From Mageeibacillus sp. UBA3781 (GTDB lineage Bacteria; Bacillota; Clostridia; Saccharofermentanales; Saccharofermentanaceae): 13,042 bases of DNA. The position numbers and the translations under genes were made by a program. Location: assembly GCA_002368805.1 (NCBI GenBank), contig DFFH01000109.1, forward strand, positions 1 to 13,042. The letters run 5' to 3'. Below are positions 5,924-12,635 of the stretch, piece by piece. Position 1 is the stretch's first letter. Every line of letters starts with the position of its first letter. The notes beneath the pieces are model-generated. The model was given only the letters and a program-made list of their open reading frames with translations, did not search any database and was not told the DNA's origin.

Positions 5924-8362
5924 TTAACCGCGCTCTTTGACCACAGTAGCGGTACGGTTCTGGATATTATTGACAGCTGTATCCAGCGAGATCTGTCCGG
6001 AGAAATAAGCAGCTGCTTCTTCCGACACGATGAGGAATACCGTCCGGTCGAGAGATCTCACAGTATGGATCGATTCGATCATTTCTGTAGCGGACTTTAC
6101 CATCGTATCATCGATGTCCGGAAGAGCAAGCAAGTACTCGAGGGTCGGATCTTTCTCGACACGGGTCTTCACATTCGCGGAGTTCGTTTTAAAGCGTTCC
6201 ATCAGATCCTGACAGGCGCCTCTATGTACCGGGAATGCATAATTGCTGATCGTACCCTGTGTCTGCTGCTCCTTCTGAAGAAGGAATCGTATAAACTCCC
6301 ATGCCTCGTCTTTTGCGGACGAATCCTTCGGGATTGCGATACTTGTCACATACTGCATCGACATTCCATCGCATCCGGGAGCTCCGATCATGACACCGGA
6401 ACTTCCTCCCCCCAGGTCACGCACTTCGGCAAAATCCATCGGATCCGAGATCTTACAGGTGATGGCTGCGACCATCCCCTGCTGTAGTTTTTCCTTCGGT
6501 TCCAGAACTCCGTCCCTCGGATCTTCCGCCCAGAAGATCTGATTCTCCGTCCGATCTGACCCCAGTCTCATGCATGCTTCCAGGATGCTCTTAAACTGCG
6601 GATCGTCAAAGCTGACCTTCTCATTTTCATAATCGATGAACTTGTCTCCCGTAGATCGGAGCAGTTCTTCCAGAAGTCTTGCTTTCGGTGTTTCCGGAAG
6701 GAGTGTCATATTGCCCGGAAGCTTATCCTTGGTATTGACCATCTCCTCGTACGTCCACGAAGTTTTTCCGTCTGCATATTTCTCATTGAGCACCATGCCG
6801 TTTGCGGAGAAGAGGATCGGGATCTGATACAGCTTCCCGTCCTTTTCACATGCCCGGAAAAGATTATCGAAGTAATCTTCTCTTTTGATTCCGCCTTCGC
6901 CATCGATCAGGGTATTCAGATCTGTCAGGATCTCCCCGCTGTTAAACTGACTATATTCACCGAAATTCACGAGGATGTCCGGACCCGTATGTGCTTTGAG
7001 ATCCAGATAGACTTTATCGATGGTTTCCGAGAGGCGCTTCTCTTCAGACACTTCCTTCTGCGGGAAGATCGTAGGCTCATCCGAATAGTCCTTCACTACG
7101 ATCCTGGATTTCTTCTGAGGATCCTTGTTATAGTCCACGATCTGCTCCATAAGAATAGACGGAATTCCCTGAAACGATGCAATCTCGACGATTTTCTTAC
7201 CGGCGTGCGGATTTTTCTCCGCCCGGGTCATATGGTATAAAGTGATATCCGGATCGATGGTGGTACTGAAATGCATGTCCCAGGTCTCTACTACGGAAAG
7301 CGCATACATCTCATCATCCGAGAGTACATTACATAAGCTTACACCGGTCGGATTGATATCCGTTTCGTCCCACCTGAGAAGTGTACTGTTACTATTGTTC
7401 TGTGGATCGAGTTTCTCCACTGTATTATTCACGACATAATACACACCGTTTCTTCCTGAGCAGAAAAAGGGCACCTCTCGCGAAAGAGCAATCGATTCGC
7501 TCTTAAACTTTCCGGCCGCTGCATCAAATTCTATGATCTCCGGGGCAAAAGAACTTTCTTCCTCCGGTGTATCCTTCAGGGCATAGCAGTAGATCTTGTC
7601 GCCCTGGCAGATCAGGGACTGAATAAGATCATTCGTTACATCATTCGCTATTTTTTTACCGTTTTGATCAAATACACTGATACGTGTTCCTCCGTGGCAG
7701 ACGATATTGCCATTTGACAGCTGGAAACACTCATGTGGTGTATCACCGTCTGAAAGAGCGATCGGCTTTTCGTTTATCAGGTTTCCGGAAGCATCCACTT
7801 CGTAGATGAAATAGGATCTGGAATACTCCGGCGGCTCTCCCATCTTGCTGCGAAGTGCCATGAGTTTTCCGTCATTCCCCGAAAACAGTATCGGTAGATC
7901 ATTAAGACCGACTTTCAGATCCAATTTGCACCGGTAAGAACCATCCAGGTTATATACCAGTTTGCACTGGCTATCATATTCCGCGTATTCGTTCATCAGT
8001 GCCTCGCCTTCCTCCGGTGAGAAGGAGTCGGGGTTTGCGTAAAACCTATCCACCTTCGCCTGAAGATCCGCCGGAACGGCATACTGGCAGATATACTCAA
8101 AGACTACTGCATCATCGAGAAGCTGCGGTACCCCTACAACACGGCACTGATACTCTTTTTCCGGATCGATCTCCGGCAATTTGATCTTAATCGTCTCTGT
8201 CTGGTAGAACGGATCGCTTTCCTGCACGGTCTTACCGGATTTCGGAGCCTCATGCGCCTGAGATTCGGAACTTTTCTCTTTCTTCTTTGCGCAGGCAGGA
8301 AGCGATAAAAGAAGACAGCATGACATCAGAAGCGCAATCGCCTTGATAGGTATTCTTTTCAT
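5924..8362 (-). CDS. Large lipoprotein, extracellular solute-binding type
   Basis: Predicted surface lipoprotein of 812 residues. The N-terminus MKRIPIKAIALLMSCCLL with lipobox LPAC (Cys24) is a lipoprotein signal, followed by a charged linker. Residues about 60-390 are rich in short beta-like repeats with Gly/Asn/Asp turns and read like a propeller domain (inferred by eye). Residues about 390-812 match the ABC solute-binding protein (family 1) pattern: DILVNFGEYSQF (462-473), GKLYQIPILFSANGMVLNEKYAD (509-531), WTYEEM (536-541), AKDEAWEFIRFLL (683-695) and a tail FSGQISLDTAVNNIQNR. I chose the ATG at 8362 because GAGG lies six bases upstream and the signal peptide then begins normally; an in-frame GTG at 8389 adds nine residues. 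No permease or ATPase gene is adjacent. The ligand is unknown; sugar or oligosaccharide binding is typical of the family. Confidence 0.85.
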   Translation of the reverse strand: MKRIPIKAIALLMSCCLLLSLPACAKKKEKSSESQAHEAPKSGKTVQESDPFYQTETIKIKLPEIDPEKEYQCRVVGVPQLLDDAVVFEYICQYAVPADLQAKVDRFYANPDSFSPEEGEALMNEYAEYDSQCKLVYNLDGSYRCKLDLKVGLNDLPILFSGNDGKLMALRSKMGEPPEYSRSYFIYEVDASGNLINEKPIALSDGDTPHECFQLSNGNIVCHGGTRISVFDQNGKKIANDVTNDLIQSLICQGDKIYCYALKDTPEEESSFAPEIIEFDAAAGKFKSESIALSREVPFFCSGRNGVYYVVNNTVEKLDPQNNSNSTLLRWDETDINPTGVSLCNVLSDDEMYALSVVETWDMHFSTTIDPDITLYHMTRAEKNPHAGKKIVEIASFQGIPSILMEQIVDYNKDPQKKSRIVVKDYSDEPTIFPQKEVSEEKRLSETIDKVYLDLKAHTGPDILVNFGEYSQFNSGEILTDLNTLIDGEGGIKREDYFDNLFRACEKDGKLYQIPILFSANGMVLNEKYADGKTSWTYEEMVNTKDKLPGNMTLLPETPKARLLEELLRSTGDKFIDYENEKVSFDDPQFKSILEACMRLGSDRTENQIFWAEDPRDGVLEPKEKLQQGMVAAITCKISDPMDFAEVRDLGGGSSGVMIGAPGCDGMSMQYVTSIAIPKDSSAKDEAWEFIRFLLQKEQQTQGTISNYAFPVHRGACQDLMERFKTNSANVKTRVEKDPTLEYLLALPDIDDTMVKSATEMIESIHTVRSLDRTVFLIVSEEAAAYFSGQISLDTAVNNIQNRTATVVKERG

Positions 8363-8368
8363 AACACA

Positions 8369-8372
8369 CCTC
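8369..8372 (-). promoter_or_regulatory. Ribosome binding site deciding the lipoprotein start
   Basis: GAGG reads six bases before the ATG at 8362. The alternative GTG (8389) and ATG (8383) have no GGAGG-like sequence and fall in the arm of an inverted repeat. Confidence 0.55.
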
Positions 8373-8380
8373 ACATAAAA

Positions 8381-8428
8381 CATTTTCACCCCTGATACTT
8401 AAATTATATTAAGCCGGGGGTGAAAATG
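8381..8428. repeat. 12-bp inverted repeat with nested 5-bp repeat
   Basis: CATTTTCACCCC (8381-8392) and its exact complement GGGGTGAAAATG (8417-8428) flank 24 bases. Inside these, CTTAA (8398-8402) and TTAAG (8409-8413) form a second, nearly concentric pair around the TATAAT box. It could be an operator for the lipoprotein promoter, or a hairpin after the VWA gene; a few T residues follow it on the minus strand. Both readings are inference. Confidence 0.6.
8403..8408 (-). promoter_or_regulatory. Candidate -10 box for the lipoprotein gene
   Basis: A perfect TATAAT on the minus strand, 40 bases before the ATG at 8362. A weak -35 candidate TTCATT lies at 8425-8430 with a 16-base spacer. The box sits in the centre of the 8381-8428 inverted repeat, so a protein bound to that repeat would affect it. 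Confidence 0.45.
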
Positions 8429-8479
8429 AATTACGTTTTTGTCATTCTGTTAAGCTTTTCAGAAAAAATATTCACATGC

Positions 8480-9154
8480 TCAGTTCTTTCTCGCTTCGAA
8501 GTCCTCATCGATCGCTTCACGCCATGCGCAGTCCATCTTTCCTTTTCTTCTTACGCTCTGGATCGCCATGCCGACACACTCATAATTCAGCGCTGTTCCC
8601 TTCGCATCGCTGTGATAGTTCACCGCATTCTCTTTCGCAATGCCGAAAGATCTTGCCGTCTCGACCGCATCGATATTCGCGCCGAGGAAGATAAACTCCC
8701 AGCCCTTTTCCTTCTTCTTTTCGATCATCTTCTTGACCTTGTCGGAGGAATATTCCCGGCTGCTGTTCTCCATGCCGTCTGTCGTGATCACGAAGATCGT
8801 ATGCGCCGGCACATCCTCTTCCCTTGCGTACTTATGGATGTTTCCGATGTGCTTGACCGTCTTTCCGATCGCATCGAGAAGCGCAGTGGATCCTCTTACG
8901 AAGTAGTCCTTATCCGTCATCTCGCCGATCTTTTCAAGATCCACTCTGTCATGAATCGTTTCCACGACCGAATCGAAAAGCACTGTCGTGACATAGCACT
9001 TGCCGTCTTCTTTTTTCTGCTTTTTGATCATGGAGTTAAAGCCGCCGATCGTATCTTCTTCCAGTCCTCCCATCGAACCGGATCTGTCGAGGATGAATAC
9101 GATCTCGGTGATGTTGTTCTTTGTTTCTTTGATGTTGTTGTTTTCCTTTTTCAT
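8480..9154 (-). CDS. Soluble von Willebrand factor A domain protein
   Basis: A 224-residue protein that is almost entirely one VWA fold. The metal-ion-dependent adhesion site is complete: DRSGSMGG (23-30, DxSxS), Thr90 in RGSTALLDAIG and Asp126 in ITTDGMEN. There is no signal peptide or membrane segment, so it is probably cytoplasmic. The N-terminus is Lys/Asn/Glu-rich. The ATG at 9154 is chosen because AGGAGG lies eight bases upstream (9163-9168); an in-frame ATG at 9193 would add 13 residues and place that site inside the gene. No AAA+ ATPase of the MoxR type, nor any other usual VWA partner, is next to it. Its function is unknown; VWA domains mainly mediate metal-dependent protein contacts. 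It has its own space between a terminator and the lipoprotein gene. Confidence 0.85.
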   Translation of the reverse strand: MKKENNNIKETKNNITEIVFILDRSGSMGGLEEDTIGGFNSMIKKQKKEDGKCYVTTVLFDSVVETIHDRVDLEKIGEMTDKDYFVRGSTALLDAIGKTVKHIGNIHKYAREEDVPAHTIFVITTDGMENSSREYSSDKVKKMIEKKKEKGWEFIFLGANIDAVETARSFGIAKENAVNYHSDAKGTALNYECVGMAIQSVRRKGKMDCAWREAIDEDFEARKN

Positions 9155-9162
9155 GTTCTTTT

Positions 9163-9168
9163 CCTCCT
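9163..9168 (-). promoter_or_regulatory. Ribosome binding site deciding the VWA gene start
   Basis: AGGAGG reads on the minus strand eight bases before the ATG at 9154. It is the strongest such site near the gene, and the longer reading frame from 9193 would run through it. Confidence 0.7.
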
Positions 9169-9268
9169 GAACCTGTATTGCATTTTGCGTCATCGGCCGC
9201 TGCCTCGCCGGCTCTTTTGTCGCGGCTGCTTCTCTTTCTTACAAGCTCATTAAACAGGTTTTGAACAT

Positions 9269-9300
9269 AAAAAAGGTCGCCCGGCGGGCGACACTTTTTT
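9269..9300 (-). terminator. Intrinsic terminator after the M56 sensor gene
   Basis: GTCGCCC (9276-9282) and GGGCGAC (9286-9292) form a perfect 7-bp stem with a three-base loop. It has a T-run on each side depending on the strand (six T after the stem on the minus strand, six on the plus strand). It would end transcription of the BlaI/M56 unit and separate it from the VWA gene. Confidence 0.85.
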
Positions 9301-9346
9301 CAAATCACAGACCTCTGCCACATTTTAGAGATGGTGCAACAATGGT

Positions 9347-12106
9347 CTACTTCGGAAGATCCTCATCCAGAATCTTATAGTTCACCTCTTTATTATCCGC
9401 ACCCTTCAGGATGTAATCCGGGTAATACGCCATCTTTCTGATAATAAGTTTCCCTTCCTCTTTCATTGTGTACTCGATCTTCAGAAGCCCGTCATTCAGG
9501 TAGTGAAGCGAGCAGCTGTATGCACCTGTTTTCTCTTCCTCACCGGCCCGATAGGGATTGTATTTGACATATTTCAGCAGGTACTCTTTATAAAGCGCAG
9601 CTACATCATCAATAGCAATTACATCGTCAATGGAATCGCCTTCTTGCAGATTCGAAAAATCGGAATACGAATGGACTTTCCCGACTACCAGTCCGTATCC
9701 TGCTGTCGAACGGCACTTGTTATATGCATCCGAGAAAAACAGATACAGACGATAGTTTTTTTCCGTCAGAAACATCATATAGTAGCTATCATCATCTCTC
9801 TGACGTATCGCCGCGGTCGGTAGATTCTGGCGGATATTACGGATACCATCAAACCGCAGACTTAAGTCCGGGCCATAGTATGCCTCCTGCGAGAATCCAA
9901 TCAGCTCACCGTGCTCATACAGAAGCTCCTTCTCGCTATAACTCTTGGCCAGATCGGTAATATCTTTTCCCTGTGGATAAGAATTACGCTTCATGTCATA
10001 GGCGGCACTGTAATCATCTTCGTGGTAGGTCGCATTGTAGGAAGTGACATTTTCAAGATCCGCATCGGCAACATCGTAGAGAAGGAAGTATCCTGCCTGT
10101 ACTGCCACGGTGTAATTCCTCGGCCAGTCATGTCTGGTAATAACATACATGTGATACTCGCAGGATTCACCTTGCTGTTCTACACCCTGCGCAGATAAGA
10201 AAGCATAATCTCTTGTATTCTCGCAGGAGACATATACCGCCATGACCGATTTTTTGGCAAAGAACGTACTGTCATAGCCGGCACTTTCCGATGTCAGATC
10301 AACAAACGACGGATATCCATATCCTCCTTCATCGAGTGTCAGTTTCGCGGAATACTTCTTGATAAACGCATCCAGTTCTTCTCTCGTATCGAAGCGGTAC
10401 AGCGGGAAGCTCCACTCATGAGACAGATACACGCGATCAGAATTAAGCGCTCCATCGCAAAGTTCGACCCAGTCTTCCCCTTTCGCAAATGCCACGCGGG
10501 AACCCGCCAGTCTTTCGGTGTCATCCGTCGTCAAGGCAGGAGGTATATTCGACGTATCCGCACTCGTGTCCGATTCGGATACGTCGCTCATTCCACCAGG
10601 TTGACTCGTGTCGCTTCCCTGGCTCACTTCACTGATCGGCAGCACACTCTCCAGACTGCTCTGAATCTCACTTTCCTCTATCTCTTCCTCACCATCTTTT
10701 CTGAAGAAGAGTTTTCTGATTTTTGCTTCGTATCTTTCCAGTGCGCCTTCATTCGGATCATTTACCTGCAGATAACTCGACAGTGGATGCTGGTAAGAAG
10801 CAACTCTTACCTTCTCCGGGGAGATGTCATACTCTTTGAGGATCGTCCGCATCTCGTCCAAAGACGACAGCTTATCCGTTGAGATAGTTTCCTCAATCGT
10901 CGGCTCACCCGCGCCTTCTTCTTTCAAGTAGCAGTGGTACGAGTGTTCAGAGAACTGGGAAACATATACGACCAGACCATTCTTTGTCGATAATCCGAAA
11001 AACTGCGGATACTTTGATTTCAGATCTTCCATGTTGATCTCCTGCTTTGCTTCCACTGAAACCTCTTTGCTCGCCGACACTTTTTTCTTCACCGGTCTCG
11101 TCAGGAAAAGCACTGATACTGCTACACTGATGATGATCAGTCCGACGATGACCCAGAATCCGGGTTTTTTATAGTTGAGCACATTTTTCACTCTCTGCTT
11201 CACACCCACTTCACCAAAGGCAACCGGACATGCTGCGATCGCCGTCTTCCGCGAGCTAAGATCAAGGAGTGTCTGGGAGTAAGACGCGGCTTCTTCTTTC
11301 TTCATCATACGGATGACCTTCTCATCGCAGGCCATCTCGATATCACGGCAAAGAAGCACATACGCGACCCAGCAGAGAGGATGGAACCAGTATACGGAAA
11401 GGATCAGAAATCCCAGCGGTTTCCACCAGTGGTCATGTCTCTTTATATGCGATTTTTCATGGGCAATGACGTGCTTCAGTGCATCTTCACTAATGGACGA
11501 TGGCACATAGATCTTCGGACGAAAGACCCCGAGAATAAAGGGCGATTTTACCTCATCACATGCCAGCACTCCATCCTTTACAGAGATGCACGCAGTCAGG
11601 CTCCGTCTCAGGCGGATATAACTGAAAAGCGCATATCCCAGCATCAGCGAAAGTCCTCCGATCCATACATACGATGCGATCGTGATCTTCTGCTCCAGTG
11701 TCATTTTGCTGCTTTCCGATGAGGCAGACGCCGTATCTGCTTCCGGAAGAATTACTTGCGGATTTGCTTCCACATGCTGATTTCCGGAAGAAACTGTTTC
11801 TTCATTTTCTTCATTTGCTTTTTCAGAAGCCGGATTCAGCGCCTTGTTGATAAACGGGATCCCCGTATTGATCCTGGGATCTTCCATCTCCGTGATATTT
11901 TCCGGGATCGCTTCGTCACTCGGCACCAGGCTTAAGGGGCTCTGGATCGTCACCGGGCAGAGGAGTCTTATACCGACCAGCGCCCAGAGAAGACACGGAA
12001 ACCATTTCGGTGCTTTTCTCGCCAGAGCACGAACCAGTAAGACGGCAAGAATGATCCACGTGGCTGCGATACTCAGATTCAGCAAACGGATAAACAGTGT
12101 ATTCAT
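9347..12106 (-). CDS. BlaR1-type M56 membrane metalloprotease sensor
   Basis: Membrane sensor-protease expected to cut or inactivate the repressor encoded just upstream. The 919-residue protein has hydrophobic segments near 8-26, 38-54, 145-165, 231-251 and 316-336. The zinc site HEKSH is at 216-220, and CRDIEMACDE with the probable third ligand Glu257 is at 253-262. The family motif VKQRVKNVLNYKKPGFW (302-318) precedes the last membrane segment. Residues 340-919 should be outside. They contain an acidic Ser-rich linker (about 472-520) and a stretch near 567-640 (FPLYRFDTREELDAFIKKYS, then YDSTFFAKKSVMAVYVS) that I recall from other clostridial external proteins. No SxxK/KTG penicillin-binding layout is seen. 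The ATG at 12106 is five bases after the repressor stop, with AGGA eight bases upstream. The signal it senses is unknown. Confidence 0.86.
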   Translation of the reverse strand: MNTLFIRLLNLSIAATWIILAVLLVRALARKAPKWFPCLLWALVGIRLLCPVTIQSPLSLVPSDEAIPENITEMEDPRINTGIPFINKALNPASEKANEENEETVSSGNQHVEANPQVILPEADTASASSESSKMTLEQKITIASYVWIGGLSLMLGYALFSYIRLRRSLTACISVKDGVLACDEVKSPFILGVFRPKIYVPSSISEDALKHVIAHEKSHIKRHDHWWKPLGFLILSVYWFHPLCWVAYVLLCRDIEMACDEKVIRMMKKEEAASYSQTLLDLSSRKTAIAACPVAFGEVGVKQRVKNVLNYKKPGFWVIVGLIIISVAVSVLFLTRPVKKKVSASKEVSVEAKQEINMEDLKSKYPQFFGLSTKNGLVVYVSQFSEHSYHCYLKEEGAGEPTIEETISTDKLSSLDEMRTILKEYDISPEKVRVASYQHPLSSYLQVNDPNEGALERYEAKIRKLFFRKDGEEEIEESEIQSSLESVLPISEVSQGSDTSQPGGMSDVSESDTSADTSNIPPALTTDDTERLAGSRVAFAKGEDWVELCDGALNSDRVYLSHEWSFPLYRFDTREELDAFIKKYSAKLTLDEGGYGYPSFVDLTSESAGYDSTFFAKKSVMAVYVSCENTRDYAFLSAQGVEQQGESCEYHMYVITRHDWPRNYTVAVQAGYFLLYDVADADLENVTSYNATYHEDDYSAAYDMKRNSYPQGKDITDLAKSYSEKELLYEHGELIGFSQEAYYGPDLSLRFDGIRNIRQNLPTAAIRQRDDDSYYMMFLTEKNYRLYLFFSDAYNKCRSTAGYGLVVGKVHSYSDFSNLQEGDSIDDVIAIDDVAALYKEYLLKYVKYNPYRAGEEEKTGAYSCSLHYLNDGLLKIEYTMKEEGKLIIRKMAYYPDYILKGADNKEVNYKILDEDLPK

Positions 12107-12111
12107 TCGTA

Positions 12112-12474
12112 TTATCCTTTCTTAAAAGCATCGATCATCTTCTGGATCTCTTCTGCCTCCTCGGAGGTAAGTTTTTTCCTTGAGATGAAGGATGCGACAA
12201 ACGCAGGAAGTGAACCCTGATACGAGTCCTCCACGATCTGCTCGGATCGCGCGGAATAGAATTCTTCTTTCGGGATCAGGGTGGTTACGATACCGTCCTG
12301 ATTCTGAAGAAGTCCCTTTTCACAGAGCTTTCTTAAAACCGTATAGGTCGTCGGCTTCTTCCAGGAAAGTTCTTTCTCACATATCTTGACCAGATCGCCG
12401 GAAGCGACCGGTTCATGTTCCCATACAATATCTGCGAAGCGCAGCTGCACTGCGCCCAGTTCCATATCCTGCAT
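12112..12474 (-). CDS. BlaI/MecI-family winged-helix repressor
   Basis: DNA-binding repressor of 120 residues, the normal size for the family. The N-terminal winged helix covers about 5-72, with the probable recognition helix in SWKKPTTYTVLRKLCEKGLL (37-56). The C-terminal dimerisation helices follow. The stretch LPAFVASFISRKKLTSEE (89-106) corresponds to the region where Staphylococcus BlaI/MecI is cleaved (Asn-Phe there); here the equivalent bond would be about Ser95-Phe96, which is inferred. The ATG at 12474 has AGGAG six bases upstream. The gene lies directly before the M56 protease, the standard repressor-sensor pairing. Its promoter carries two matching palindromes that suggest autoregulation. 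The target may extend beyond this unit, but no other copy of the half-site was seen in the window. Confidence 0.92.
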   Translation of the reverse strand: MQDMELGAVQLRFADIVWEHEPVASGDLVKICEKELSWKKPTTYTVLRKLCEKGLLQNQDGIVTTLIPKEEFYSARSEQIVEDSYQGSLPAFVASFISRKKLTSEEAEEIQKMIDAFKKG

Positions 12475-12492
12475 GTTGATCTCCTGTTTCCT

Positions 12493-12529
12493 GATTGCGG
12501 ATCACATAACGTTAACCATGTCCGCAATC
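12493..12529 (-). repeat. 9-bp inverted repeat in the repressor gene leader
   Basis: GATTGCGGA (12493-12501) and TCCGCAATC (12521-12529) are exact complements with 19 bases between, including AACGTT near the centre. It lies between the predicted transcript start and the ribosome binding site of the repressor gene, so it may form a leader hairpin or a further protein site. It differs in sequence from the two operators. Confidence 0.5.
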
Positions 12530-12538
12530 TCGTTTTCT

Positions 12539-12550
12539 TTTCGCGCGAAA
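12539..12550. repeat. 12-bp GC-centred palindrome next to operator 1
   Basis: TTTCGCGCGAAA is a perfect 12-bp palindrome that shares its last three bases with operator 1. Its sequence is unrelated to the operator half-site. Its role is unknown. Confidence 0.45.
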
Positions 12551-12573
12551 TGGTTTATCCGGATAAACCATTT
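12548..12573. promoter_or_regulatory. Operator 1: perfect 26-bp palindrome
   Basis: Two copies of the half-site GGATAAACCA meet head to head, with three more matching bases on each side, giving a perfect 26-bp dyad. It begins at about the predicted transcript start and extends into the leader, so a bound dimer would block initiation or early elongation. The repressor encoded downstream is the obvious ligand; this is inferred from position. Confidence 0.75.
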
Positions 12574-12578
12574 GTCTG

Positions 12579-12598
12579 TAGTTTACTCGGATAAACCA
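12579..12598. promoter_or_regulatory. Operator 2: imperfect 20-bp palindrome over the -10 box
   Basis: The right half is again exactly GGATAAACCA; the left half matches its complement at 7 of 10 positions. The centre is 28 bp from that of operator 1. The site covers the -10 box and most of the promoter spacer. The less perfect half may reflect the need to keep the -10 sequence. Confidence 0.7.
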
Positions 12599-12608
12599 CA
12601 CGTGTCAA
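12580..12608 (-). promoter_or_regulatory. Promoter of the repressor-sensor unit
   Basis: A perfect -35 TTGACA (12603-12608), a 17-base spacer and -10 TAAACT (12580-12585, 4 of 6 matches) read on the minus strand. The start would fall near 12573, giving a leader of about 100 nt. Both operators overlap or directly follow it. No terminator is seen between this promoter and the metallophosphatase stop, so some read-through is possible. Confidence 0.75.
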
Positions 12609-12635
12609 CATGTATTTGGGAAAGTGACTAAAGTT

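Noticed and set aside
8420..9253. 277-codon plus-strand open frame opposite the VWA gene
   Set aside because: The minus strand encodes an intact VWA domain with all metal-site residues; the plus frame is low-complexity His/Arg/Phe sequence.
9517..9535. KTG near residue 860 of the M56 protein as a beta-lactam-binding motif
   Set aside because: No SxxK at a suitable distance upstream and no surrounding transpeptidase pattern; KTG alone occurs by chance.
12493..12540. Plus-strand intrinsic terminator (9-bp stem followed by a T-rich stretch)
   Set aside because: All genes around are on the minus strand, so there is no plus-strand transcript to end; the 19-base loop is also long for a terminator.
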